Positions 8,701 to 14,980 of a stretch of 34,440 nucleotides of DNA are shown here, piece after piece. This DNA is from CAZYSK01 sp964649415 (GTDB lineage: Bacteria > Chloroflexota > Anaerolineae > B4-G1): the NCBI GenBank assembly GCA_964649415.1, contig CAZYSK010000063.1:1-34440 (forward strand). Direction: 5' to 3'. The number at the start of each line of letters is the position of its first letter. Position 1 is the stretch's first letter. The position numbers and the translations under genes were made by a program. Below the pieces are notes generated by a model. The model ran no database searches. It saw nothing but the letters and a program-made list of their open reading frames with translations, and was not told the DNA's origin.

Positions 8701-8954
8701 CCGATGGTCGGCTGCGTGGCCAGGTGGACGCGTGGCCGGTGCAGGGCAGCTATCCCACCAGCCGGTGGTCGCCGGGCGAGGAAGTGAGCGATCCCTACGA
8801 GGTACGCCTCGACTCCGACGCGCCCCCCGGTCTATACCGGGTCGAGGTCGGCTGGTACCTGCTGGCGACCATGCAACGCCTCCAGGTCGTCGACGCGGAG
8901 GGGCATCCGAGCGCGGATTCCTTCGTCGTGGGTGAGTTCAGCGTCGGCGAGTAG
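5751..8954 (+). CDS. DUF2723 membrane protein, probable glycosyltransferase, with beta-sandwich repeats
   Basis: The product has 1067 residues. The N-terminal 480 residues are polytopic and contain the DUF2723 hallmark (GQADTFEFQVVVPLLRVAHP, then TGYPLY, near residues 136-162), placing it with GT-C-like membrane enzymes thought to transfer sugars from lipid carriers outside the membrane. The C-terminal 500 residues are soluble and contain at least two related beta-sandwich modules sharing a YPTxxW...G...D.Y.L...PPGxY.LEVG pattern (near 740-800 and 975-1040). ATG at 5751 has AGGAGGGGG directly upstream and overlaps mrdA by 17 bp; the frame is open further upstream but that part is antiparallel noise over mrdA. 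Residues about 487-549 are encoded by a repeat block (separate entry). It sits between mrdA and minC, where related operons normally have nothing. Substrate unknown. Confidence 0.85.
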   Translation: MRPRPDGLLRAVGAGGAGAIWGLGLARLGAEAGFCSFLHGSLLGVAGVVAMCAVLAGAVAAVALRRAAVFIPLILPFPYVVGLTPGPLAGCVLLIGGALLALLLAWGDRARWMPPAVLGLATLGLYLRTLLPGVGQADTFEFQVVVPLLRVAHPTGYPLYVLLGKLFTLLPLGSGHGGGAGSVAWRVNLASAVFATAAVLVLYALLTHLLTRPRGFGEPGLRRAVTAGDAAEPGQRAVEGVARWLPALLAALAFAFSATLWSQAIVAEVYALHNLLAALILYLLLAACPHAPTSPHAFLLPRRWQLIFLLLGLSFTNHLTTALLVPAVALALLWDRPRLRLRDWLFAAALFLLGLSVYLFIPLRWPALNRGQWMTLREFVSYVTGGQFHAALQLDGWRDPVRWRIVGRLLREPFGWVGVGLAAAGVAGMAIYRRRALALTGVTFLAFFVYGLDYYVPDISVFLLPAHLILAIWIGAGLAGLITLATFHPPPSNLQPPPSTLQSPTSNLQLPTSNLQPPTPNLLQETRFFRKNPVSSIVCHLSFSSFVILSALLPLSRIWLNLPTVDQSRNHGNTAWGQYVLSLPLAPDSAILADVEKFAPLYYLQQIEGLRPDLDVILLGSEELYQAELAARLAAGQTVYLARYLPNLEGLYLCSVGPLVEVSDQACAGGQVPGGTGVRFGEEIRLLDADLSADPLGRALYHVTLRWAADARVSGDFAVRLRLVGGVAQVHWESEGVRPVGGLYPTNAWPTGVAISDYHELALPPWLPPGAYTLEVGLFPPFGERGLGVDGGTTEWLALDTLQVVPRSGPLSPLAHERRSCFAGGAWLTGYNVGGEAFAGAPFVVDLSWRGVGADTVVRLAWVDADGREAGSGVFPLAAGSLRSRHVISAPQRPGGYALHVGLVGETVRCGWLAPSTAQCPLSPVKVLPAQEGLARFADLFLLLDAEVGEAAAQPGGVVPVALRWRALRAMDEDYTAFVHLVGPDGRLRGQVDAWPVQGSYPTSRWSPGEEVSDPYEVRLDSDAPPGLYRVEVGWYLLATMQRLQVVDAEGHPSADSFVVGEFSVGE
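7211..7397. repeat. In-frame heptamer array plus hairpin inside the DUF2723 gene
   Basis: Fifteen consecutive 7-bp units of the form CCAAYCT or CCACCCT run from 7211 to 7315. Next comes a near-perfect inverted repeat (arms 7321-7336 and 7341-7356, one mismatch in 16 pairs), then more heptamers (two exact TTTGTCA copies at 7363-7376 and degenerate ones to 7397). Because 15 x 7 = 105, the array keeps the reading frame and encodes a heptapeptide repeat related to PPSNLQP. It lies after a transmembrane segment, probably in a surface loop. Confidence 0.9.
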
Positions 8955-8965
8955 GTGGGCGGGTT

Positions 8966-8995
8966 TTGGGAAAAACCTGGTTTGTGTGCTATAAT
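8966..8995 (+). promoter_or_regulatory. minC promoter
   Basis: -35 TTGGGA (8966-8971), 18-nt spacer, -10 TATAAT (8990-8995) in the extended context TGTGC-TATAATCTGG, almost the same as the scpA promoter. The spacer contains AAAAACCTGGTTT, closely resembling an arm of the hairpin repeat at 7321-7356. It allows the min-rodA genes to be transcribed separately from mre. Confidence 0.7.
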
Positions 8996-9021
8996 CTGGT
9001 TGGACTGCAAGGGAGAGGCGA

Positions 9022-9726
9022 GTGGGCTCAGAAGCGATCACCATCAAGGGCATCCGACAAGGACTGCTCGTGACGCTGGGGGAGAGGGGGTGGGGTGTCG
9101 AACTGCGCGCGTTGGAGGCGCGTCTCGGCGCGAGCCCCTCTTTCTTTCAAGGTGGCAGCGTGGCCCTTGACGTCGGCGCGCGGCGACTGAGCCGTTCCGA
9201 CGTGGAGGGGCTGCGTAGCCTGCTGGCCCGCCATCAGGTTGAGCTGTGGGCTGTGGTCAGCACCGACGCAGACACGACGGCCGCCGCGCAAGAGATCGGC
9301 CTGGTGACCGACGTCGGGCCAGCCCAGCCCAGCGAGCCAGAGGCCGCTTCTGAGGGGGGCGAGGAGCCGGCTCTGGAAGGCTTGGTCGTGCGACGGACGC
9401 TGCGTTCGGGTCAGGATCTGCGCCACCCGGGGCACATCGTGCTCATCGGCGACGTCAACCCCGGAGCAGAGGTGGTGGCAGGCGGCAACATTGTCGTGTG
9501 GGGGCGGGTGCGCGGCATGGTGCACGCCGGGGCCTTGGGCGACGAGGGGGCCGTGATCTGCGCGCTGGATCTGTCCCCCACGCAGCTCCGTATCGCCGGG
9601 CACATCGCCCGCTCTCCCGATGAGCGGCGGCACAAGCCTGTGCCGGAGATGGCCTCCGTGCGCGAAGGACGCGTGGTGGCCGTGCCCTGGTCGGGATCTG
9701 GAACGGGTGCGGTCAGGCGACGCTGA
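9022..9726 (+). CDS. minC: Septum site-determining protein MinC
   Basis: MinC blocks FtsZ polymerisation away from mid-cell. Of 234 residues, 1-90 form the N-terminal FtsZ-inhibiting domain, about 93-118 a Pro/Glu-rich linker, and about 122-220 the right-handed beta-helix MinC_C domain (HPGHIVLIGDVNPGAEVVAG followed by GRVRGMVHAGALGDE, ending with LRIAGHIARSP). GTG at 9022 has GGGAGAGG 3-5 nt upstream and lies about 20 nt after the predicted transcription start. MinD follows after 28 bp. Confidence 0.95.
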   Translation: MGSEAITIKGIRQGLLVTLGERGWGVELRALEARLGASPSFFQGGSVALDVGARRLSRSDVEGLRSLLARHQVELWAVVSTDADTTAAAQEIGLVTDVGPAQPSEPEAASEGGEEPALEGLVVRRTLRSGQDLRHPGHIVLIGDVNPGAEVVAGGNIVVWGRVRGMVHAGALGDEGAVICALDLSPTQLRIAGHIARSPDERRHKPVPEMASVREGRVVAVPWSGSGTGAVRRR

Positions 9727-9754
9727 TCGGGAACGGGCGGGGTAAGGAGATTCG

Positions 9755-10558
9755 ATGCCGGGAAGAGTGATTACAGTAACCTCTGGCAAGGGCGGGGTGG
9801 GCAAGACCACGCTCACCGCCAACGTGGGCGTCGCCCTCGCGATGCAGGGACAGCGGGTCGTGGTCATTGACGCGGATGTCGGCCTGCGCAACCTGGACGT
9901 GATGCTGGGGCTTGAGAATCGCATCGTCTACGACCTGGTAGACGTGATCGAGGATCAGTGCCGCCTGCGCCAGGCGCTGGTGCGCGATAAGCGGCTGTCC
10001 GAGCTCTTCTTGCTGCCGGCCGCGCAGACCCGTGACAAGAGCGCGGTCCAGCCCGATAACATGGTGCGCATCTGTGAGGACCTGCGCGAGCAGCACGATT
10101 TCATCCTCATTGACTCACCTGCTGGCATCGAGCAGGGCTTTCGCTACGCCGTCGCCCCAGCCGACGAGGTCATCATCGTCACGAATCCCGAGGTTGCCGC
10201 CGTGCGTGATGCCGACCGGGTCATTGGGTTGATCGAAGCGGAGGAGAAGGGGCCCGCCCGGTTGGTCATCAACCGGCTTGATCCGGATATGGTGCGGCGC
10301 GGCGACATGCTGAGCATCGCCGACGTCGTCGAGTTATTGGCGATCGACCTCGTCGGTATCGTGCCGGAAGACAAGGCGATTGTGATCGCCACCAACCGTG
10401 GGCAGCCCCTGGCTTTCTCAAGCGACAGTTCTCTGGCTGGCCACGTCTTCCATAACGTCGCCCGCCGGTTGCGAGGTGAGGATGTGCCGTTCATGCCGCT
10501 GCGGGAGCCAGGGGTGTTTGAACGCCTTATACGTTTCGTGCGCTCTGGGGGGGAGTGA
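9755..10558 (+). CDS. minD: Septum site-determining ATPase MinD
   Basis: MinD is the membrane-cycling ATPase that recruits MinC and responds to MinE. The 267-residue product has the deviant Walker A SGKGGVGKTT at residues 10-19, the DADVGLRNLD switch I region near 40-49, the IDSPAGIEQGF switch II/Walker B region near 120, and a C-terminal amphipathic membrane-targeting helix (FERLIRFVR). ATG at 9755 is preceded by AAGGAG. The stop codon overlaps the region where minE starts. Confidence 0.97.
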   Translation: MPGRVITVTSGKGGVGKTTLTANVGVALAMQGQRVVVIDADVGLRNLDVMLGLENRIVYDLVDVIEDQCRLRQALVRDKRLSELFLLPAAQTRDKSAVQPDNMVRICEDLREQHDFILIDSPAGIEQGFRYAVAPADEVIIVTNPEVAAVRDADRVIGLIEAEEKGPARLVINRLDPDMVRRGDMLSIADVVELLAIDLVGIVPEDKAIVIATNRGQPLAFSSDSSLAGHVFHNVARRLRGEDVPFMPLREPGVFERLIRFVRSGGE

Positions 10559-10560
10559 GT

Positions 10561-10833
10561 ATGAAGTTCTTTGAACGCCTGACGGGCCGTGGTCACACAG
10601 TAGGGAGCGGGGAGGTAGCCAAGGAGCGGCTGCGCCTGGTGCTGGCCCACGATCGCACCAGCATTTCCCCCATGATGCTGGAGACGCTCAAAGACGAGAT
10701 TGTCACGGTGATCTCGCGTCATATCGCCATCGACGAAAAGGGCGTTCAGGTGTCTTTTTCCCAGGACGCGCGTGAGACGCGCCTGGTTGCCGACATTCCT
10801 TTGTCGCCCAAGTCTGGGCGCTACAAGAGATAG
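10561..10833 (+). CDS. minE: Cell division topological specificity factor MinE
   Basis: MinE stimulates MinD ATP hydrolysis and drives the pole-to-pole cycle. The 90-residue product starts with an amphipathic stretch (MKFFERLTG), followed by the MinD-contact region (AKERLRLVLAHDRTSISPMM) and the C-terminal dimerisation domain. ATG at 10561 is preferred because GGAG (10552-10555) lies 5 nt upstream; a GTG at 10555, overlapping the minD stop, would add two residues (Met-Ser). Length is normal. Confidence 0.95.
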   Translation: MKFFERLTGRGHTVGSGEVAKERLRLVLAHDRTSISPMMLETLKDEIVTVISRHIAIDEKGVQVSFSQDARETRLVADIPLSPKSGRYKR

Positions 10834-10836
10834 CAC

Positions 10837-12024
10837 ATGGGCCGGTTTCGCATCTGGCGGCACTTTGACTACGTGCTGTTCGGGGTCATGCTTCTGCTGA
10901 CCGCCTACGGCGTGCTGATGGTCTATAGCGCCAATCTGGGCAGCCCTGATCCCCGTCTGCACGACCTGTGGCGGCGGCAGGCTGTGATTGGCACCGTCGG
11001 GATGGTGCTGATCCTGCTGCTGGCCGTTTTCCCCCGCGACTATCAGTGGTTCGGCGATTTCTGGTGGCTGGCCTACCTCCTCGCCGTGCTCACGTTGGTG
11101 CTCGTGCTCGTCTTCGGGCAGAGCGAGATCGGCGAGGTGAGGGGCTGGCTCTATCTGGGCTCGTTCCACTTCCAGCCGGCATACCTGGCCATGGTCCTGC
11201 ATCCCGTCTCGGTCGGGTCCATCCTCAGCCGCAGGCGACGCAAGCGAGGCTCTTCCTCCACGCCCCTCTTTGGAGCGCCGAAGACGACCCTCGTGACCGA
11301 GCAGCCCCCCGACCGCCCCGATTTCGTCAGCTACGTGCTTTCCGGCGTGATGACGCTGGGCCTGGCGGCCTTGATCTTCGAGCAGCCGGACATGGCCACT
11401 GCGGCCGTCTTCCTCGCCATTTGGCTGGTCATGCTGTTCGTCTCTGATGTGTCGCCTCGGTATCTGGTGCTGACCGGCTTGTTGGGCCTGGGGTCTCTGA
11501 TCCCTGTCTGGGACTTGATGGCACGCTATCCGTACATGCGCGATCGCGTGATGGGTTTCTTGAGTCCCGGCAGTGATCCGAACGTCAAGTACCAGCTCGA
11601 TCAGGCTTTCATCGCCATTGGATCGGGCGGACTGTGGGGAAAAGGGCTCGGCCAGGGTACGCAGAGTCAGCTCCGATACTTGCCTGTGCGCCACACTGAC
11701 TTTGTGTTCGCCGTCCTCGCCGAGGAACTCGGCTTCGCCGGTGCCGTATTGCTCTTCGTTCTGTATTTGCTGCTGTTCCTGCGTCTGCTGCGGATTATCC
11801 TGATCGCAGCGGATTCCTATGGGCGGCTGTTGGTGGCCGGTGTACTGACGATGATTCTGTTTCAGCTCGTGGTCAACGTCGGCATGAACCTGGGGATGTT
11901 GCCTGTCGCCGGCCTGCCGTTGCCCCTCATCAGCTATGCGCCGGCGACGCAGTTGGTGACGGCGGTCGGCATCGGCATCGCGGAGAGCGTGGCCATGCGT
12001 CACCGCAGGTTGGAATTCCAGTGA
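10837..12024 (+). CDS. rodA: RodA/FtsW-family SEDS protein, divergent
   Basis: SEDS proteins polymerise lipid II into glycan strands and pair with a class B PBP, here presumably the PBP2 encoded upstream. The 395-residue product has about ten transmembrane helices and keeps the AIGSGGLWGKG and RHTDF motifs; Asp288 corresponds to the catalytic Asp of characterised RodA proteins. Two other hallmarks are changed. The QPSExAK motif reads QPAYLAM (Glu to Tyr116, Lys to Met119), and the PLPxxSYGGSS motif reads PLPLISYAPAT (Gly-Gly to Ala-Pro, 368-369). There is also an Arg-rich loop near 131-160. It is 3 bp after minE, the position rodA has in clostridial mre-min operons. It could be a real RodA, or a paralogue with altered activity. 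Confidence 0.85.
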   Translation: MGRFRIWRHFDYVLFGVMLLLTAYGVLMVYSANLGSPDPRLHDLWRRQAVIGTVGMVLILLLAVFPRDYQWFGDFWWLAYLLAVLTLVLVLVFGQSEIGEVRGWLYLGSFHFQPAYLAMVLHPVSVGSILSRRRRKRGSSSTPLFGAPKTTLVTEQPPDRPDFVSYVLSGVMTLGLAALIFEQPDMATAAVFLAIWLVMLFVSDVSPRYLVLTGLLGLGSLIPVWDLMARYPYMRDRVMGFLSPGSDPNVKYQLDQAFIAIGSGGLWGKGLGQGTQSQLRYLPVRHTDFVFAVLAEELGFAGAVLLFVLYLLLFLRLLRIILIAADSYGRLLVAGVLTMILFQLVVNVGMNLGMLPVAGLPLPLISYAPATQLVTAVGIGIAESVAMRHRRLEFQ

Positions 12025-12040
12025 CCGACGAGGTGGCTTT

Positions 12041-13123
12041 GTGAAGCGGGCCAGAGTGGCCATCGCCCGGAGACCGAGCCGGTATGAGAGCGTGTCAGGG
12101 GCTCTGGAGGCAATCGCGGATCAGGTGGAGCTGGATGCAGCGCGTTGCGTCCTGGTCAAGCCTAACTTCGTGTCGGTCGACCGCCAGTTGGCGGCGACTC
12201 ACGTGGATGCGGTCCGGGCTGTGCTCGACTTCGTCCGGGCCCGTCACGATGGCCCTGTCGTCGTAGCTGAGGGAGCGGCGCTATCTCCGACGTGGGACGG
12301 CTTCCGCAACTATGGCTACGACTCCTTAGCTCAGACGTATGGCGTCGATTTGGTGGACCTGAACACCGACGATACCGTGCCGGTGCGGGTTCTCGATCGT
12401 CACCTGCGTCCGTTGACGGTGCACCTGGCCCGCACCGTCGTCGAGGCCGACTATCGGATCTCCATCGGCCCACCCAAGACGCACGACGTGGTGCTCGTCA
12501 CGCTCTCCGTCAAGAACATGGCCATGGGCGCGTTGGTCAATCCAGGCTCCGTCCGGCCCGGCCATGGACTGCCGGGGCTGACGCGGCGGCTGGCTGGCTT
12601 GGCGCCGAAATGCGTGTGGCGTTCGGGGTTGGCGGAGTGGGGCAAGAGCACGTTTCTGGGGCGGCTGGGCGGGTCCAGCAAGATGGCGATGCACCAGGGC
12701 TTTCCGGCCATCAACCTGAACCTGGCGCTGGTCGCCCGGCGCGTTTGGCCGCATCTTGCCGTCATAGACGGCTGGCAGGGCATGGAGGGCGAGGGCCCTG
12801 GGCAGGGCGATCCGGTGGACTGGCGGCTGGCGCTGGCCGGCACCGATCCGCTGGCGCTGGATGTGCTTACGGCACACCTGATGGGCTTCAATCCGGAGGA
12901 CGTGGGCTATTTGCACTACTGTCGTCTCCTCAATCTGGGTGTGGGAGACGTAGAGCAGATTGAGGTGGTAGGCGATGGTGTGACTGAGGGCCTGCCCGCC
13001 TTCGTGCCTCACCCCGCATATCAACGCCAGTTGGCATGGCACCTGGACAGTGTGGAGCGGTATCTCAACAATGAGCTCACCGAGACAGTCACGACTCCAG
13101 CAGGCCTTGCACGGTCGGTGTGA
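12041..13123 (+). CDS. DUF362 domain protein
   Basis: The 360 residues match the DUF362 family: VALVKPNFV-like segment (CVLVKPNFVSVD, residues 37-48), GPVVVAEGAALSPTW near 70-85, and PKTHDVVLVTLSVKNMAMG near 144-162. The family is uncharacterised; some members are fused to ferredoxin domains, but no cysteine cluster of that kind is seen here. GTG at 12041 lies 16 bp after rodA with GAGGTGG just upstream, so it is co-transcribed. No signal peptide. Nothing in the sequence ties it to cell shape except its position. Confidence 0.85.
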   Translation: MKRARVAIARRPSRYESVSGALEAIADQVELDAARCVLVKPNFVSVDRQLAATHVDAVRAVLDFVRARHDGPVVVAEGAALSPTWDGFRNYGYDSLAQTYGVDLVDLNTDDTVPVRVLDRHLRPLTVHLARTVVEADYRISIGPPKTHDVVLVTLSVKNMAMGALVNPGSVRPGHGLPGLTRRLAGLAPKCVWRSGLAEWGKSTFLGRLGGSSKMAMHQGFPAINLNLALVARRVWPHLAVIDGWQGMEGEGPGQGDPVDWRLALAGTDPLALDVLTAHLMGFNPEDVGYLHYCRLLNLGVGDVEQIEVVGDGVTEGLPAFVPHPAYQRQLAWHLDSVERYLNNELTETVTTPAGLARSV

Positions 13124-14846
13124 GGCCATCGCGGATAGTTGGCACAGAGCCGTTGCGGGAACCATCTCTGCATCGCTCAGTGCGGCTGAGGTGCGTGAGA
13201 CCCTGGCTGAACTGACGGGACAGGTCATTGATCTCCTGTTCGCCGAGCCTCTAGACCGCGTCCAGGCCCGGGCGATCGGTGCATCACTGGCCCGCTTCGA
13301 CCGCGCCCAGCCTGAGACCTTGGGCAGGACGCAGGAGACGCTGGTCTGTCAGCTTGCTGATCTGTTCCCCGATCAGGTCGCTGTGCTACAACCCCGGCTG
13401 GCCGCCGTTCTGGGTGAGATGGCGATCGGCTTTTTCGAGCAATCTCGCGGCGTGCTCCTTGCTGAACAAGGGCAAATCCGTGAGGCGCTTGACGCCGAGC
13501 GCATGCGCATGGCGGGTGAGTTGGATGACTACCGGCAGCGCCTCGAAGATGTGGTGGAGGAGCGCACGGGTGAGCTGATAAGCGCTGTCGAGTACCTCGA
13601 ACGAGAGATCACCGTGCGCAGACGGGTGGGGGACGCGCTACGCCAGCGCAATCGTGAGCTGGGCTTGCTCAATCGGGCCAGCCAGGTGCTCACCTCGACC
13701 CTGGACCTGGATCGGGTGCTTCGCACGGTCCTGGAGGAGGTGCGCCGTCTGCTTGGTGTGACGGCCTGTTCGGTCTGGTTGGTCGAAGACACCCAGGAAC
13801 TGGTCTGCCAGCAAGCCACCGGCCCCGCGAGCGAGACTGTTTGTGGCTGGCGATTGGCGCCCGGAGAGGGGATCGCTGGCTGGGTGGCTGATAGCGGCGA
13901 GAGCCTGATCGTGGCGGACGCGCGGGTCGACGCGCATCACTTCACGGGGGTGGAGCAGCGCATTGGGATGGAGTTGCGCTCCATTCTCACCGTTCCGCTG
14001 CGGGTCAAGCGCGGTGTGATCGGCGTGATCCAGGTGCTGGATACGGACGTCAGCCGTTTCGATTCGGCCGATCTCACGCTGCTGGAGTCACTGGCCGCCC
14101 CGGCAGCGATCGCTGTCGACAATGCCCGCCTGGTCGAGGCGCTGCGCCAGCGCACTGTCGAGCTGTTAGCGCGCAACGAGGAACTGGATGCCTTTGCCCA
14201 CACCGTGGCCCACGACTTGCAGAACCCCCTGGGCCTCATCATCGGTTTCTCCGAGGCCTTGGGGGAGGAGTATCCGACGCTGTCGGGTGAGGAACTGCGT
14301 GACTACCTGGGCAGAATCGCGCGGAGTGGCCGCAAGATGGGCGACATCATCGATGAGCTGCTGCTGCTGGCCGGCGTGCGCCGGATGGAGGTGGAGATGG
14401 CCCCGCTGGATATGGCCGCCATCGTGGCTGAGGCCCAGCAGCGCCTGATCCCCATGATTGAGGAGTATCAGGCCGAGGTCATTCTCCCCGATGCCTGGCC
14501 CATTGCGCTGGGCTATGGCCCGTGGGTTGAGGAAGTCTGGGTCAATTACGTGAGCAACGCGATCAAGTACGGCGGCCGCCCCCCGCGCATCGAACTGGGT
14601 GCCGAGGTTCAGTCGGATGGCACGGTGCGCTTCCGGATAGGCGACAACGGCCGCGGTCTCACGCCCGACGAGATAAGCCGGCTGTTCATCCCGTTCACCC
14701 GGGTCAACCAGGTCGGCAGTAGAGGACATGGACTGGGACTGTCCATCGTGCTCCGCATCGTCCAGAAACTGGGCGGGCAAGTGGACGTGGACAGCGAGCC
14801 GGGGCGTGGGAGCGTCTTCTACTTCACACTGCCGGGAGTCGCCTGA
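13071..14846 (+). CDS. Soluble GAF-domain histidine kinase
   Basis: The 591-residue product has no transmembrane segment. Residues 1-150 are an all-helical N-terminal region resembling an RsbRD-type sensor. A coiled coil (about 150-195) leads to a GAF domain (about 200-360), HisKA with His381 (VAHDLQNPLG) and a HATPase domain with N box (NAIKYG), G1 (DNGRGL) and G2 (GHGLGLSI). ATG at 13071 has GGAGCGG upstream and overlaps the DUF362 gene by 53 bp; a GTG at 13050 is the alternative. The GAF domain closely resembles that of the kinase at 25483-28161, so the two are paralogous. No response regulator is adjacent, so the output is unknown. Last gene of the mre-min block. Confidence 0.9.
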   Translation: MSSPRQSRLQQALHGRCEAIADSWHRAVAGTISASLSAAEVRETLAELTGQVIDLLFAEPLDRVQARAIGASLARFDRAQPETLGRTQETLVCQLADLFPDQVAVLQPRLAAVLGEMAIGFFEQSRGVLLAEQGQIREALDAERMRMAGELDDYRQRLEDVVEERTGELISAVEYLEREITVRRRVGDALRQRNRELGLLNRASQVLTSTLDLDRVLRTVLEEVRRLLGVTACSVWLVEDTQELVCQQATGPASETVCGWRLAPGEGIAGWVADSGESLIVADARVDAHHFTGVEQRIGMELRSILTVPLRVKRGVIGVIQVLDTDVSRFDSADLTLLESLAAPAAIAVDNARLVEALRQRTVELLARNEELDAFAHTVAHDLQNPLGLIIGFSEALGEEYPTLSGEELRDYLGRIARSGRKMGDIIDELLLLAGVRRMEVEMAPLDMAAIVAEAQQRLIPMIEEYQAEVILPDAWPIALGYGPWVEEVWVNYVSNAIKYGGRPPRIELGAEVQSDGTVRFRIGDNGRGLTPDEISRLFIPFTRVNQVGSRGHGLGLSIVLRIVQKLGGQVDVDSEPGRGSVFYFTLPGVA

Positions 14847-14866
14847 CCCCCAGCCTCCGCTCCTCC

Positions 14867-14894
14867 TTGCGCAATTCCCATAATCGGCTAGAAT
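14867..14894 (+). promoter_or_regulatory. glnS-gltX promoter
   Basis: -35 TTGCGC (14867-14872), 16-nt spacer, -10 TAGAAT (14889-14894). It lies in the 134-bp gap after the kinase gene and gives a leader of about 80 nt. Confidence 0.6.
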
Positions 14895-14980
14895 AACTGG
14901 ACGGTACCCCGCGTGGACGGCCCGCAAGGTGCATTGCCGTCCACCGTTATGTCTGTTACCAAGTCCGAGGAGATACGATC

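Noticed and set aside
10144..12063. 639-codon minus-strand open frame opposite minD, minE and rodA
   Set aside because: Rich in Gln, His and Arg, no family resemblance, fully antisense to recognised genes; a by-product of G+C-rich codon use. The same holds for the long minus frames at 16612-18321, 22265-23689, 24187-26004 and 31518-33176.
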